Shown: positions 11,747-24,329 of the stretch, piece by piece | Layout: each line of letters starts with the position of its first letter | How positions within the stretch are numbered: position 1 is the stretch's first letter | Source of the DNA: Schistocerca nitens | Taxonomy: Eukaryota; Arthropoda; Insecta; Orthoptera; Acrididae | Reading direction: 5' to 3' | Length of the DNA stretch: 64,000 bases | Assembly (NCBI RefSeq): GCF_023898315.1 | Contig: NC_064618.1 | Coordinates: 182,457,548 to 182,521,547 of the forward strand | The notes under the pieces: generated by a model | What the model was told of the DNA's origin: nothing | Databases searched by the model: none | The model's input: the letters and a program-made list of their open reading frames with translations, nothing else | Made by a program: the position numbers and the translations under genes

Positions 11747-13221
11747 CATACATCAAAAAAAGTTTTGCATCACCTCGGTTCCGAGAGTTCCGGAACTTGT
11801 ACAGAAAATTGGAGTAGAGATCAACCTAAACATCATTTCTGCTCTTTCTATTGCTCATGAAAACCACACATTGCATATTGTACCATCATACAACTAGACT
11901 TTCAGAGGTGGTGGACCAGAGTGCTGTACACACCGGTACCTCTTATACCCAGTAGCACGTCCTCTTGCATTGATGCATACCTGTATCCGTCGTGGCATAC
12001 TATCCACTAGTTCATCAAGGCACTGTTGGTCCAGATTGTCCCACTCCTCAACGGCGGTTCGGCGTAGATCCCTCAGAGTGGTTGGAGAGTCACTTCATCC
12101 ATAAACAGCCCTTTTCAATCTATTCCAGGCATGTTCGATAGGTTTCATGTCTGGAGAACATGCTGGCCACTCTAGTCAAGCGATGTCGTTATCCTAAAGG
12201 AAGTCATTTACAAGATGTGCTCGTTGGGGGCGCGAATTGTCGTCAATGAAGAAAAATGCCTCACCAATATGCTCCCGCTGTGGTAGCACTATCGGTCGGA
12301 GGATGGCCTTCACGTATCGTGCAGCCGTTACGCCACTTTCCATGACCACCAGCGGCGTACGTCGGCCCCACATAATGGTACCCCAAAACAGCAGGGAACT
12401 TCCACCTTGCTACACTAGATGGACAGTGTGTCTAAGGCGTTCAGCCTGAGCAGGTTGCCTCCAAACACGTCTCCGACGATTGTCTGGTTGAAGGCATATG
12501 CGACACTTATCGCTGAGGAGAACTTGATGCCAATCCTGAGCGGTCCATTCTGCATGTTGCTGGGCCCATCCGTACCGCGCTGCATGGTGTCGTGTTTGCG
12601 AAGATGGACCTCGCCATGGACGTCGGGAGTGAAGTTGCACATCATGCAGCCTATTGCGCGCAGTTTGAGTCGTAACACGACGTTATGTTGCTGCACGAAA
12701 AGCATTATTCAACATGGTGGCGTTGCTGTCAGAGTTCTCCGAGCCATAATCCGCAGGCAGCGGTCATCCACTGCAGTCTTAGCCCTTGGGCGGCCTGAGC
12801 GAGGCATGTCATCGACAGTTCCTGTTTCTCTGTATCTTCTCATGTCCGAACAACATCGCTTTGGTTCACTCCGAGACGCCTGGAAACTTCTCTTGTGGAG
12901 AGCCCTTCCTGGCACAAAGTAACAATGCGGACGCGATCGAACCGCAGTATTGACCGTCTATGCATGGTTGAACTGTGGTTGAACTACAGACAAAACGAGC
13001 CGTGTACCTTCCTCTCTGGTGGAATCACTGGAACTGAACGGCCGTCAGACTCCCTCCGTCTAATAGCCGCTGCTCATGCATAATTGTTTACATCTTTGTG
13101 CGGGTTTAGTGACATCTCTGAACAGTGAAAGGGACTGTGTCTGTGATACAATATCGCCAGTCAATGTCTATCTTCAGGAGTTCTGGGAACCGGGGTGATA
13201 CAAAACTTTTTTTGATGTGTG
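11747..13221 (-). mobile_element. Tc1-like DNA transposon (DD34E), degenerate
   Basis: Terminal inverted repeats of about 45 bp start CATACATCAAAAAAAG on the left and, reverse-complemented, CACACATCAAAAAAAG on the right. TA duplications lie at 11745-11746 and 13222-13223. The minus strand encodes a cut-and-paste transposase: an N-terminal helix-turn-helix region (12709-12915), then RICLQPDNRRRRVW and a shifted copy of the first catalytic region near 12500, FFFIDDNSRP near 12240 (second Asp) and SPDMKPIEHAW near 12150 (Glu). Spacing between the last two catalytic residues is 34, counting two in-frame stops. Frameshifts and stops make it inactive. Confidence 0.9.
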
Positions 13222-13223
13222 TA

Positions 13224-13599
13224 GTATATAATGTTCGTCATGAGCAACGTTTGCTAATGCAGCAGCAGTGCTGTGAGTTCTCGGCAATACTTGCAAACTC
13301 ATGTACTCGCTCTCCTTCCTACGCTGGTACAGTCCGCTTGTACTCGACAGGACTCATGAGGCAAGTTTGCGATTGGAACTGGGCAATGGCAGTGACTCCG
13401 AGAATGCTGAAGCGGCGAGTTCGGAGATGTCTGGCGAGTTTATAGCCAGTATACACAGCTCATTTCTGATCTCTACTACCGGTCCCACCCTTGTCAGACT
13501 CGACCTGTAAGTATTTAATGCATGTATACGTGAATTATATTATTTTTGTGTTCTTAAATTTTAATACCAAGACATTTCCAATATTTTTGTCAAAGTGAT
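13224..13599. other. Unassigned flank
   Basis: Open frames here (13125-13445 and 13301-13510, plus strand) have no recognisable motif and partly overlap the end of the Tc1 element. Nothing is called. Confidence 0.35.
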
Positions 13600-13611
13600 C
13601 TACAGATGAAT

Positions 13612-13650
13612 AAAACTACTACTACTTCTATTACTACTACTACTACAATT
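13612..13650. repeat. (TAC)n microsatellite
   Basis: An imperfect run of ACTACT/ATTACT units lies near the presumed 3' end of the minus-strand LINE next door. It may be that element's tail. Confidence 0.7.
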
Positions 13651-16150
13651 TTTGCGTCTAATTATTTCTCTTTAAGAATTTCTGTGTGATATAGCAGGAG
13701 CTATTAAGGATAAACATCTTTAATCTACATTTGAAAACTCTTTTGCTATCTGTTACACATCTTATTTTCACGGGTGTATTGTCAGAGACCTATATAGTTG
13801 CATATTTCACCCATATCTGTGCCAAATTCAGATTGATTTAAGTGTTATGAAGATCATTTTACCTTCTAATGTTGAACTTGTGACAATCTCGGTTACTCTC
13901 AAACTTTGATGGCTTGTTGATGGCGAATGCCGTAAGCGAATAAATGTACTGTGGGCTGTGGTTAATATTCCCAGCCCCTTAAAGACATACGTGCAAGATG
14001 TACGCGTGTAAGCTCAATACGTAATTCTAGTTACTTTCTGTTATGCAATGAATCCTCTTTGCCTAAGCGAGGAGTTAGCCTGGAATATTATTCCATATGA
14101 ATGAAAATATGAAGACAGGTTAACATACTGACTTCTATATCCCCAAAGTTGGCAATTACAGTTACGGAAAAACTAGCCCAAACTAAGCGTTTTAGCAGAT
14201 CTACTATTCGGTTTTTCCAGTATAAGTTTTCACCAATGTACACACCCAGAAACTTACAATTTTCTATCCTATTTATTACCTCTTGATGGTAAACAAGAGG
14301 TAGGCAATTGTTGACTGTAGGTAACTGAATGAACTACGCTTTTTTCCCGAGGTTTAAAGCTAAGCAATTTGTGCAAAACCGTTCATCAACTTTCACAAAA
14401 CGTTATTTACTATTTTCTCTGTTGATACGTCTTTGCTCAGCTTGTAATGCCTGTATCGTCTGAAAACAGGACTAATTCTGCCTCTGATTCCAATAAAATA
14501 GCAGATCATTAACATAAATCAAGAACAGTAGTGGACCAATGTTCAAACCCTGTGGATTCCAAGTGTAATTTTTCCCCAAGCAAATGATGTGGCATCCCTC
14601 TTTGTGGCATTCAAACAGCCTGCATTTTGTTTCTTAAATAACAACTTAAACTAGTCATTTGCTGAACTACCTATTCCATAAAAAGTTAACTTCTCTAACA
14701 GAATATTACGGCTGACCCAATCAAATGCCTTCGATAAATCACGTAAGATTCCATTTGGTGATGTTTTATCTTTTGAAACTTTTATTATGCACTTAGTAAA
14801 TGTGTAAATAGCAGACTCAGTAAAATAGCCCTTTCGAATTGCAAACTCTGACTGGCTAAGTATCCCATTACTACACAGGTGGGTGACTACCTTGGAGTAC
14901 ACTAGGTTCTCAAGAATTTTAGAAAAATGATCTAAGGATTCATACTGGGTGGTAGTTATTGACATCGCCCTTTTCATAACGAGGCCTAACAATGGCATTT
15001 TAAATCTTTCATCTTTCTGGGAAAACACCTTGAGTTAATGATGCATTATGTTAATGACTAAGCATACTACATACTACAGGGACACAAAACTTATTAATGT
15101 CTTTTTAGAGATATTACTCAGCCCTTATGAACTTTTACTTTTTAGTCCCATGATGAACTGATCCCAGATTTCTTTGATAACTTACGTACATTTAATTATC
15201 ATTATAGAAAAAATTTCATAAATGGATATAAACTCATTATTCTTAATGAGTTTGGAGTTATGTTGAATTTGGAGTTAGCATTAACCTCATAGTAAATTTC
15301 ACCTGGTCAACCTTTCTTTAAGCCTTCAATAAAATCCTGAGTGGTTCTGTCATTAATCAGTATCAGTGTTTTCTTAGACTGTTTTCCAACTATTCATGGA
15401 TATAAGTCGTACAATCTTGCTAATTATGTTTCGTAATCTGCTGATGCGTTTACCGACAGATAGGCACGCGTCTGTTTAACTTTTGCTTTTGAATGAATGC
15501 ATTATCCATAAAAGTACCGTCTTGAACAACTCAGGTACGGAAATTTATGACTCGTACCAAATTGTAAGTGGCTAAAAGCACTTATAGATCCTTTTCGCGT
15601 CAGGTTACCTCAAGAAATTTACATTAAAATCGCTACAAATTAATAATCCCTTCCTTCTGCCTGACAGAGAGCACTAAAATTCATAAAACGTTTTCGTGAA
15701 AATTCCCCAATTACTCAGTGAAGACATCTGTACTGTAACAATAACAGTATTACATTTTCTGACAGTAACTCGCAAGCATCCATACAGAATTTAATTACGT
15801 CTACAATTTTTGCATTTGTATCCTTTTTTAATGAATATGACAACTTCTTTATCCATACTGTATCTACAAGGACATGCGGTTAACGATAGGAATTAACATT
15901 AGCATTAACATTTAGATTTTTATCCCCATGGTTATTGGTACTCAGACAGACAAATGAAATGTATCTCTTGTCAACTACTAAGCTCCTGCAACAAATTAAA
16001 ATACCTTTTTGCCGCCACAATATTCAAATGAAACAAGCTAATTTCACTTTTCCTTCTATTACTACAGTATGAGCTGTGAGACTCTGTCAGATTTATTTCT
16101 TTTAATGCCGTCTGTCTGAATTCTAAATTTGGCTTAATGTTGGTTTCTCA
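13651..16150 (-). pseudogene. Jockey-like LINE with endonuclease and polymerase remnants
   Basis: The minus strand shows, 5' to 3', an apurinic-endonuclease-like block near 15640-15600 (LLICSDFNVNFL, compare the family CGDFN motif). Next comes a polymerase block at 14651-15028 with HFSKILENLVYSKV, SEFAIRKGYFTESAIYTF and LRDLSKAFDWV. Further remnants follow (GPLLFLIYVNDLL near 14530, CKFLGVYIGENLYW near 14240). The palm FADD could not be placed with confidence. The 5' limit is uncertain because the region above 15900 is unreadable. Many stops and frameshifts indicate an old copy; Jockey is the likeliest group. Confidence 0.7.
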
Positions 16151-16293
16151 CTCGACTCCAGTAAATGCAGGGGTTTGTAATCGTGCGCTGATGGTCGCCC
16201 TTTATTTCACCACACAGATACCACAGTTGAAAAATCTTCTAGTACCTGATGATCGTCAATAACAATTGAAATTGGTAGCATTAACGTAGGTTT

Positions 16294-17374
16294 TCATAGC
16301 AGCTCACCATGGTACAAGATGATTTTCGACAAGTATCCGTGAAATGCAAAGCCATTTTTATAATTAAATGATATAGTGTCTCCAAGTTCCGTCGGCGACT
16401 TCTGTTTCCAGAACGAAATGCCTTGGAGGACATTCAGCCTGTTGACTCCAGCGATCTTCGGCAGATCTTCGACCCATTGGTCTGGCGGCTTTCCTCTTGG
16501 TCTGTCTATCGAACTGTCTGCCTCTGTCTCTTGGACCACATTCCAGCACTGCCTTTGTCCATCGGTCATTATTTCTTCTGGTAACGTGGCTGGCCCATTG
16601 TCATTTCACAGCTGTTCTGTCCATAATGTCCCAGACGTCGGTAACAGGTCTGATGTCTTCTGCTCTTCTTTTGTCTTTTCTTGTGAATACCAACATAAAC
16701 TCATCTGTACTTCGCTGTGGAGTTCTAGGTTTCCGCCTTGTATATAAATGAAGTGTTCAGGTCTCACAGCTGTAAGTCAAAAACGGGAGGACACACAGAT
16801 CAATAAGTATGTTTTCTCCAGTTTTACTGCCCACGTTTGAGCTGAAGGTAGCTGTCTGTCTTCCAACTGCTTGCCAGCTTAGCTTGACGAAAGATTTCAG
16901 ATCTTACGTCTTCTGCCATATTTACAACCTGGCCAGGATACATGTATTCTCTGACAGTGTCCAGTAGCGCGTTTTTGAGTTGTACTTCTCCTACCGTGTT
17001 CCATATATTTGATATAACTTTTGTCTCGGAAAGGCTTATGCTCAGTCCCACTGCTTGACATTACGAAGCTAAATGTGATACCAGTGGATTCTAACTCCTT
17101 TTTCTTCCTGTGTCAGTTTCGACATTGTCATTTTCAGGACGGCAGAGAGCGGCTTTGGAGAGATGAGATCACCTTGTTTCACTTCTCTGTAAACTACACA
17201 TTCTTGCGTTGTTCTGCTGACACTGAAAAAAGCTGTAGAAGTTTCGGATACATTGTACAGGATCTTACAATGGCCAAGCTCCACCACTTGGTCAGCTGAA
17301 GCTTGCACGACATCAGGGTGCCTAACTGAACAAAAGGCCTTTTCAGATTCTAAGAAAGCTATACATAGAGACAA
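16294..17374 (-). pseudogene. RTE-like LINE reverse transcriptase fragment
   Basis: Three minus-strand pieces follow RTE polymerase order. 17069-17374 has FLESEKAFCSVRHPDVV and REVKQGDLISPKPLSAVL (palm region before the catalytic box). 16824-17051 has MGLSISLSETKVISN and EYMYPGQVVN. 16294-16569 carries RPRGKPPDQWVEDLPKIAGV, the C-terminal arginine-rich tail. The FADD box lies in a decayed stretch between the first two. A plus-strand relative is split around the LTR element at 19740-19969 and 26678-27060. Confidence 0.75.
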
Positions 17375-17489
17375 TTGGTTTTCGTTTGCTCTGGTTTTCG
17401 TTTCACGGAGAAAGAAAGTATGGTCTAACGTGCTGAAGTGAAATGTGCAATAGCGTTATTGGCTTGAATGTTCGGTCGCCTGTTGCAAC

Positions 17490-17735
17490 TCATTTTATTT
17501 GTCGTCACTTAGGCGACTTGCGCGTCGATGATGATAACTCACACAAAACCAGTCGCGAGCAGAGAAAAATCCCAAATCTGCCAGGGAATCGAACCCGGCA
17601 CTCAGTGATCGAAAGTCAGGGACGTTAACCACAAGACCACCAGTTGCTGCGGAAACTAGACTGTTCATTACTAGCTGCATTCAGCACAAGTCCTACGTTT
17701 CCCGCTATGATACGAATGAAAGCAAAGGTAAGGAG
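17490..17735 (-). repeat. tRNA-like repeat, SINE family 4 type
   Basis: On the minus strand box B-like GGTTCGATTCCCTGG is followed by a segment with ATCATCATCGACGCGCAAGT, as in the other family-4 copies. The flank from about 17640 to 17735 also recurs at about 19490-19585, so the repeated unit is larger than the SINE. Confidence 0.55.
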
Positions 17736-17875
17736 ATGAATGAACTCGAAGTATGACTCACAATGTGCATTGGCTAACATCAGATTGTATATACAACACG
17801 TAGGTACAAACAGCCAGCATCAGTCGTCTCTTTGACTAATTATTGTTCGGTATAACAAAGAACACCTATAAAATA

Positions 17876-19296
17876 CACTGATAAGCCAGAACAATATGAC
17901 CACCTCCCTAACAACCGGTATGTCCTCCTTTGGCACGGATAACAGCAGCGACGCATAGTGGAATGGAAGCAATGAGCAATGAGGCCTTGTTTGGTAGTCC
18001 TTGGTTTGTAGTTGGTAGTTTGGCACCACATCTGCAGGCACACACAGGTTATCTAATTCTCGTAAATTGCGGGCGGGGGGGGGGGGGGGGAGGGGGGATG
18101 TGCTCTAACACCACTTTCAATCACATCCCACATCTGACGAGTTGGCAGGCCTGCACATCAACTGAAACTCAGCACTGTGTTCCTCGAACCACTCCACCAC
18201 TCTTCTGGCTTTGTGACATGGCGCATTATCTTGCTGAAAAATACCACTGCCGTCGGGAAACATGATCATCATGAAGAGGTGCACGTGGTCTGCAACCTGT
18301 GTTTGATATTCCTTGGCCGGTATGATGCCTTGCACGAGCTCCACTCGACCCATGGATGCCCACGTGAATGTTATCCAGAACGTAACGGAGTCGCCACCAG
18401 CTTGCCTCTATCCCGCAGTGCAGGTGTCAAGGACTGTTCCCCTGGAAGACGTCGGATTCGTGCCCTCCTATCGACATGATGAAGAAGGTACTGGGATTTA
18501 TCAGACCATGAAACGCTCAGCCACTGCACCAACGTCCAGTATCGATGGTCACGTGCCTATTTCAGTCGTAGTTGCCGATGACCTGGTGTTGACATTGACA
18601 CATGCGTAGGGCCCATCGTTACGAGTGTTCGGTGCACTGTCTCTTCAGACGCACTTGTACTCTGCCCAGCTTTAACGTCTGATGTTAGTTTTGCCACAGT
18701 CCGCTGCCTGTCCTGTTTTACCAACCTGCTCAGCCTATGACGTCCGACATCTGTATTGATGGGTGGCCATCCAACCCCACGACGTCTAGACGTGGTTTCA
18801 TCTTGGTGTCGCCACGTGTTGAAGACACTCATCGAACACCCGACAAGTTGTGCAGTTTTCGAAATGCTCGTGTCGAGCCTCCGGGCCATCACATTCTGCT
18901 CTCGGTCAAACTTAGATAGTTCACTCCCCTTCCCCATTCTACACATGGACAGCACACTTACTGCTACCACGTGCACCGTGCATGTGTTTGACTACCAATC
19001 ATTCCTTTCAAGGTGACGCTGCTATAGCCTGGACGGGTTAATACCGATAGTAGTTCGGTGGTCATAATGTTCTGGCTTATCAAAATGGTTCAAATGGCTC
19101 TGAGCGCTATGGGACTTAACATCTGAGGTCATCAGTCCCCTAGAACTTAGAACTACTCAAACCTAACTAACCTAAGGATATCACGAACATCCATGCCCGA
19201 GGCAGGATTCGAACCTGCGACCGTAGCGGTCGCGCGGTTCCAGACTGAAGCGCCTAGAACCGCTCAGCCACATATGCCGGCTCTGGCTTATCATTG
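17876..19296 (-). mobile_element. Tc1-like element (DD36E type) with a SINE in its right terminal repeat
   Basis: Terminal repeats start CACTGATAAGCCAGAACA on the left and CAATGATAAGCCAGAACA on the right (reverse-complemented, SINE removed), both continuing to ATGACCACC. TA duplications lie at 17874-17875 and 19297-19298. The minus strand encodes a broken transposase. The N-terminal part (18557-18976) has KFDREQNVMARRLDTSISKT and a helix-turn-helix. The C-terminal part (18117-18353) has IFQQDNAPCHKARRVVEW with the second catalytic Asp, then degraded PANSSDVG where the SPDLNPIE box should be. A G-rich run (18075-18097) lies just past it. Inactive. Confidence 0.88.
19083..19281 (-). repeat. Family-1 SINE inside a Tc1 terminal repeat
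   Basis: The family-1 head and tail read on the minus strand. The duplication TCTGGCTTATCA at 19071-19082 and 19282-19293 is part of the transposon terminal repeat, so the SINE came second and disrupted that end. Confidence 0.93.
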
Positions 19297-19384
19297 TATG
19301 TAATTTACTTCTTTAACCATTACTTTTGCCACTTTAAAAAGTAGTTCAGTTAATACACTCCATCACTCCCAACCATTTCCGTCC

Positions 19385-19600
19385 TTAATGTTAGGATACG
19401 TTCGATACCCGCCAGGGTACCGAACCCGGCACCCAGTAATCTAAGATCAGCAACGTTAACTACAAGACCACCAGATGCTGACAGCGTGCTGACGCTCCCG
19501 CGGAAACCATCTTGTTCAATACCAGTTGCATTCGGCACCAGTTCTACGTTTGCCGCTATGACTGAAATGAAAGCAAAAGTAATAGCAAACGAGAACTGGT
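19385..19600 (-). repeat. Second copy of the family-4-like repeat and flank
   Basis: It matches 17490-17735 in the same orientation (ACAAGACCACCAG, CATTCGGCACCAGTTCTACG, ATGAAAGCAAA) but is more diverged. The Tc1 element lies between the two copies. Confidence 0.5.
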
Positions 19601-19739
19601 TGCAATAAATCGTTGTAGCTTCCTCAGAAGTTGCATTAAGAAGTATCTATTTGTTATAGGTACTTCTCAATTCAACTTATGATGAAGTTACAACGATATA
19701 TTTCAATCACAAGACAAGTCGCAGAGCTATTTTTCATCT

Positions 19740-19969
19740 ACAGCATGCTGCCAGTGCGCGAATACCGATTGCCTCTGTGCACAGCTTTCTTAGATACTAG
19801 AAAGGCCTTTGGTTCAGTGTGATGTCGTGTAAACCTTACCTGATCAAGTGGTGGAGCTGGCCTGTCTGCAAATACTGTACGATTTATGAGAACCTTCTAC
19901 AGCTTTTTTCAATGCCAGAAAAACAACGCAAGAATTTTCTGTTTACAGTGAAGTCAAAAAAGATGACCT
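19740..19969 (+). pseudogene. RTE-like LINE polymerase, left half of a copy split by the LTR element
   Basis: The plus strand reads TAFLDTRKAFGSV, later EVKKDD and then a Leu codon that is cut by the LTR insertion. The reading resumes at 26678 with ISPKPFSAVLEM. It corresponds to the minus-strand fragment at 17069-17374. Several stops show it was already a pseudogene or has decayed since. Confidence 0.8.
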
Positions 19970-20517
19970 TGAAACGTCCCCTTTGAAACAATTTTACAGG
20001 ACTGTGCTTAACCTGACGCACAATATTTATAGCGCAACGCAATCTGACTTTCAAAATTCCCTACAAAAGAATGGCCCTGACTAACATTAAACTATACCTT
20101 TCACAAATCACTTACCTCACGAAAATCTTGGTTACTCCCACTACTGCAATACAGCAAGCGCCACTACTGCCAGCTAAATAAAAGATGCAAACTATGGAAG
20201 GCACTAACTACTGATAGGGATAGTTAGCAAATGAAAGATATTAATAGAGAACAAACAATGTATTTACCTTGATATATCATAGATATAGCAGTTCATGACA
20301 AATTACAAAACTCCGCCATCTCTCTCCCCACATCCACCACTGCTGGCGGCTCACCTCCAACTGCGCAACGCTACGCGCTGTTCACAGCCAGCTGCCTAAC
20401 ACTACAATGGCGAGTATTACAACAATGAAAAGCAGCCACAGACTGCACACAGCACAGCCAGTGATTTTCATACTGAGGTGGCGTTACCAATAAAAAAACC
20501 TAAACAGCCTACTTACA
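19970..20517 (-). repeat. Long terminal repeat (3' LTR in element orientation)
   Basis: It begins TGAAACGTCCCC and ends GCCTACTTACA in plus-strand reading. The differences from the other LTR are AAAAG versus AACAG near 20083 and CCAGCTG versus CCAGATG near 20390. The high identity implies recent insertion. Confidence 0.93.
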
Positions 20518-23500
20518 TAGCCCCCATGCTACCCACAAAAAATTTTACAGATTTTGTTGGGCACTGGCCAATACATATTTGTTAAAATTTTTTTTCACAA
20601 TTACAATAACAAAGAAATCAAATGCACACACTTATTGATACAATGTTGGTCAAAAGCTAAAATTTTCTCACAGTCCATAAAGACAGTCCTGATCGTTGAA
20701 TTGCAGTGTTTTTCTCAAAGACTGAGCAGTAAAAGACAATGCACAAAGACGTAGTGGATTTCCATGCAGTCTTGAAGAAGTAGTGTTGTCCTTCCAACGG
20801 AAGGGCCACAACAGAGCAAACCCACAACAGAGTCAGTCGAAGTTTTGAAGAGTATTGGTGGGTCATCACAGAGCAGACCCACTGTAGTCCTGGTAGAGAT
20901 TACGGTATTGGTGGGCCACCAGAGGCGCAGACCCACTGCAGTCCTTGTAGAGATAATGGTACTGGTGAGTCAGCAAAGATGCAGCCCCAATGTAGTCCTT
21001 GTAGAGATGGCCAGCAGCCATCTGTTGCGACTGTGCAGGTGCACAATCACCATCGAAGAGTCTTGCGGAGAATATAGCAAGTCCATAACCAACACTTGTG
21101 CACTCACAAAGTTTTTGGAATTGTCCTTAGAACCAGCAATGCTGTTATCCAGTCCCTTGCTGAATTATTAACACACATACAAACACTAACAGTCCCTACT
21201 TCTCACATATTGTCCATATACTATGACCAACGGAAACGTGTGCAGTGAAATGTAACTTACAAGTTAATAATATGATGAACTGGTGACAAGTACAATTTTA
21301 TAACATAAGAACACAATAACAAAGGTACAAAACACATCATTCAAGAACATAACAATACAGATAACATTTGTAGTACAGGCTTTACAACAGAATAGAAATA
21401 AACATATACATCAATGTTACAGGAATTATGAGATAAGTAGATAAATAAAATAATGAGAATAGTTTTCGAAACATTAATTTCACACATGAGAAGTACCAGA
21501 AAAATTCTACAACATAAATCTTATCAGATAAACATATTAATACAGGAAAAACATAAATACATAAGGGAACACAAACACATAGTGGGATAACACAAGGAAA
21601 GGACAGGGTTCGTTTTCAGTGTAACTTTTGGTACTGCAGTATTTTGCGAACAAAACCTTTTTTGTTCTTGGAGATCTCCCATCGTTCTTCATTATTTCCA
21701 AAAGTCCTATCTATACCTGCTTTCTGTACTTTACTCGTATAGCTTCTCAATGCATTGCTTCCAATTCATCATAGTTAGTTTCTTATATATTCTACCCCCT
21801 CTTAAGCTAACTTAAATCTACTGAGCTCAGATGCTAAACTAAGGGACGAGGCAATGCAGCATCACATAAAACAATTAATATAAACAGCAATGAAAAAAAA
21901 CGCAGATTTGCGAAGCAAGCAGCATTAAGAAATTAGCAAAGCAATTGTAATATTACAACTAATCTAAGGCAATGTGCAGCAAACAATAAAAATAAATCAT
22001 TAGTAAAACTGGCTTAACAGAATAATACAAAGTCAGATTCAATAACACTATGCCTGGCAAACAGCAGCAACTTATACCTAAACATGACATAGCTCAAGCA
22101 GAAAAAATATTACACTAAAAATGGCCATGTCTAATACCTATGTCACATCTTAACACTAGAGTGATGCATCACGAGAACTTACACTAGCAGATAAGTTACC
22201 AAATCGTAAAGAAATTGTTTATGCAATTCCTGTGAAGGGAAATGTCTTTTTATGCTCCCTCATTTTTTGGAAATATATCACAAAACTATTATTTACTGGA
22301 TCTGGAGACAGAAAATATTTATATTAGTACATCTATAAAATTTTATTTTAACCAGTGCTGCAGTGCAGCTACAAACTAGATATTAAACAAAATGAGTAAA
22401 TAAATACATAAAGCAAGCCATATGGCATTTCTCTCAATTCTCGTAGATAGACACGTCCTAATCAGGTGTGCAGATGTAAGAATATTTCCAAGTTATTATT
22501 AGTGTATCGTATTTACGATGCTTTCTACAAAGGAACGTCAATAGCGAGGATAATGACCTCCCTTTTTTTTTCTACCTGTGCCGCTGGAAGGCTAATGGCT
22601 TTTTTTTTTTTTTCGGGCGGCTGTCGCCCAGGTGGGTGCCCGCGACGCATTACGTGCAGGTGGTCACTTAACTTTCGTACGGAAATATTTACGACAGCAG
22701 TTTGCGCTACAGTGGCAGTCTCATATAAAAATATTTCACAGGTCAAGAATTAGCGTTGCAAATCTGTAGAAACAAAATCCTATAAATATAAGTGTCCAAA
22801 AAAATATTCGTCAGCATTGTGATACATTCACGCATTTACACACATTTCATAATTCTAAAAGTACGATTCTCGGTTTCCAACATACGTCTTCACAAGGCAG
22901 AGTTCCTAACCGCTACTCATTACTCCTTACCTTATTACTCATATACATATTCATCGACACTTCTACAATATTTCATCTTAACAAATGCATAGCATAATCA
23001 AATTCTTCATATAACATCAGCTTATTAATCATAAACATACCTCAACAGCATAGTACACATCGTCGTCGTAAAAATAACATCATAACATCTCAGTCAAATC
23101 TCAAAATCGTCGTAGCTTCCTCCAATAATTTCAAAACCTAGAAAAATTCTTTGCTCATTTCAGTAGTGTCATCTACCTCAAACGTACTTCAAAAATCATG
23201 ATCTCATACCAAATACATCATTCAAAACTCTCATAATATCACAATGGTTCTGAAAAAATATGAACAGTTTACAAAGTACAAACAACATACAATTTCGTAA
23301 GTGTGAAGTTATCCAACTGTGTAATTGCATAAACATCTGTCACTGACGTAGTAAAAAAGAATGTTTGTTTCTCTGTCATATAATCAGATAGCTGTGTAAT
23401 TTATGTGTTGGAGAAATATGGTACCGATGTGTAAAGTTGTATAAGCAAATACCATATTAGCTAGGGCTCCTTGTGCTCGCCAAACACATGGTACACAAAG

Positions 23501-24329
23501 TATGCGTGTACCCCCCTGAGGATTAATGTAATTATACCCTCAGGTGTTACGGATTACAGCAATGGAATGAAATGTATCACGGAAAACCCTTGTATCATTG
23601 CACTTCAAATATCTTAAAAAAAATGTTTTAAGTACGAAATTAATCACTCAAATACGTGTACTGTAGCGCTAAACTGTGCGTCATGTTGTAAGATAATCTC
23701 TGTGGAAGTCTCGTATTTATCGTGCTCCGAAAGCTAAGTTCTGCAGAAGTCAGTGTACTTACCTCATGATAAACAAAAGTGAAATGCTTTGTGTATAGAT
23801 ATCTTAGTTATTACGCTTATTGTTGTGATGAAGAAAGTACTGTACTGTAACGTATTGTTGTGCCACGAAAAAGGCTGTCTCATTGTTGCTATACCACAAA
23901 AGTTACTACTAAAACATGTTTTAATTTCTTGAATAATGCCGAAAAACTGTGCAGATATAAAACAGATACACCGCAAAAGCAACAAGGTGAATTGTGTCAC
24001 ACATTAGTAGCGTCGTGATATAGTCGTGTAGCTGTCAAATAAACTAACCACTGTGTCACCTGGTATCTCTCAGAAAGTACGTTAAATCCAGAATGTATTT
24101 GCCAGTAAACCAAAATGTTGCATTAAAAAAAAAAGCAGATTATCTTTCAATAAACGGTTTTACGTGTGAAATGTGGTGTAAACCTTTGCTCTTCATAGTA
24201 CTCAGAGTTTGAACAATGCAATTATCATGCGGTATACGTCGTTAAAGAATACTGGAATTTTTCTCAAGGTTAGCGTCTATGTTATTTTTCTCGGAGCCAG
24301 CCGGCGCACGCGGCTGCCTGCTGTGCGGG
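20518..24329. other. Non-coding internal part of the LTR element
   Basis: About 3.8 kb, AT-rich, with no open frame beyond about 110 codons and no pol motif on the minus strand. It includes a minisatellite near 20850. A T-rich stretch with a GC patch (22590-22650) is the only other notable composition change. Confidence 0.75.
20852..21010. repeat. Minisatellite, three units of 53-54 bp
   Basis: Units start near 20852, 20905 and 20959 with GTATTGGTGGG, GTATTGGTGGG and GTACTGGTGAG. Each contains CAGACCCACTG or a variant and ends near GTCCTTGTAGAGAT. The open frame across it reads a matching peptide repeat but is antisense to the gag and not considered a gene. Confidence 0.85.

Noticed and set aside
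20845-21171. 108-codon plus-strand frame with a repeated peptide
   Set aside because: It translates the minisatellite and is antisense to the gag-like gene; no independent support.
22466-22753. 95-codon plus-strand frame in the LTR element interior
   Set aside because: No motif, opposite to the element's coding strand, and it contains a homopolymer-derived run of Phe.
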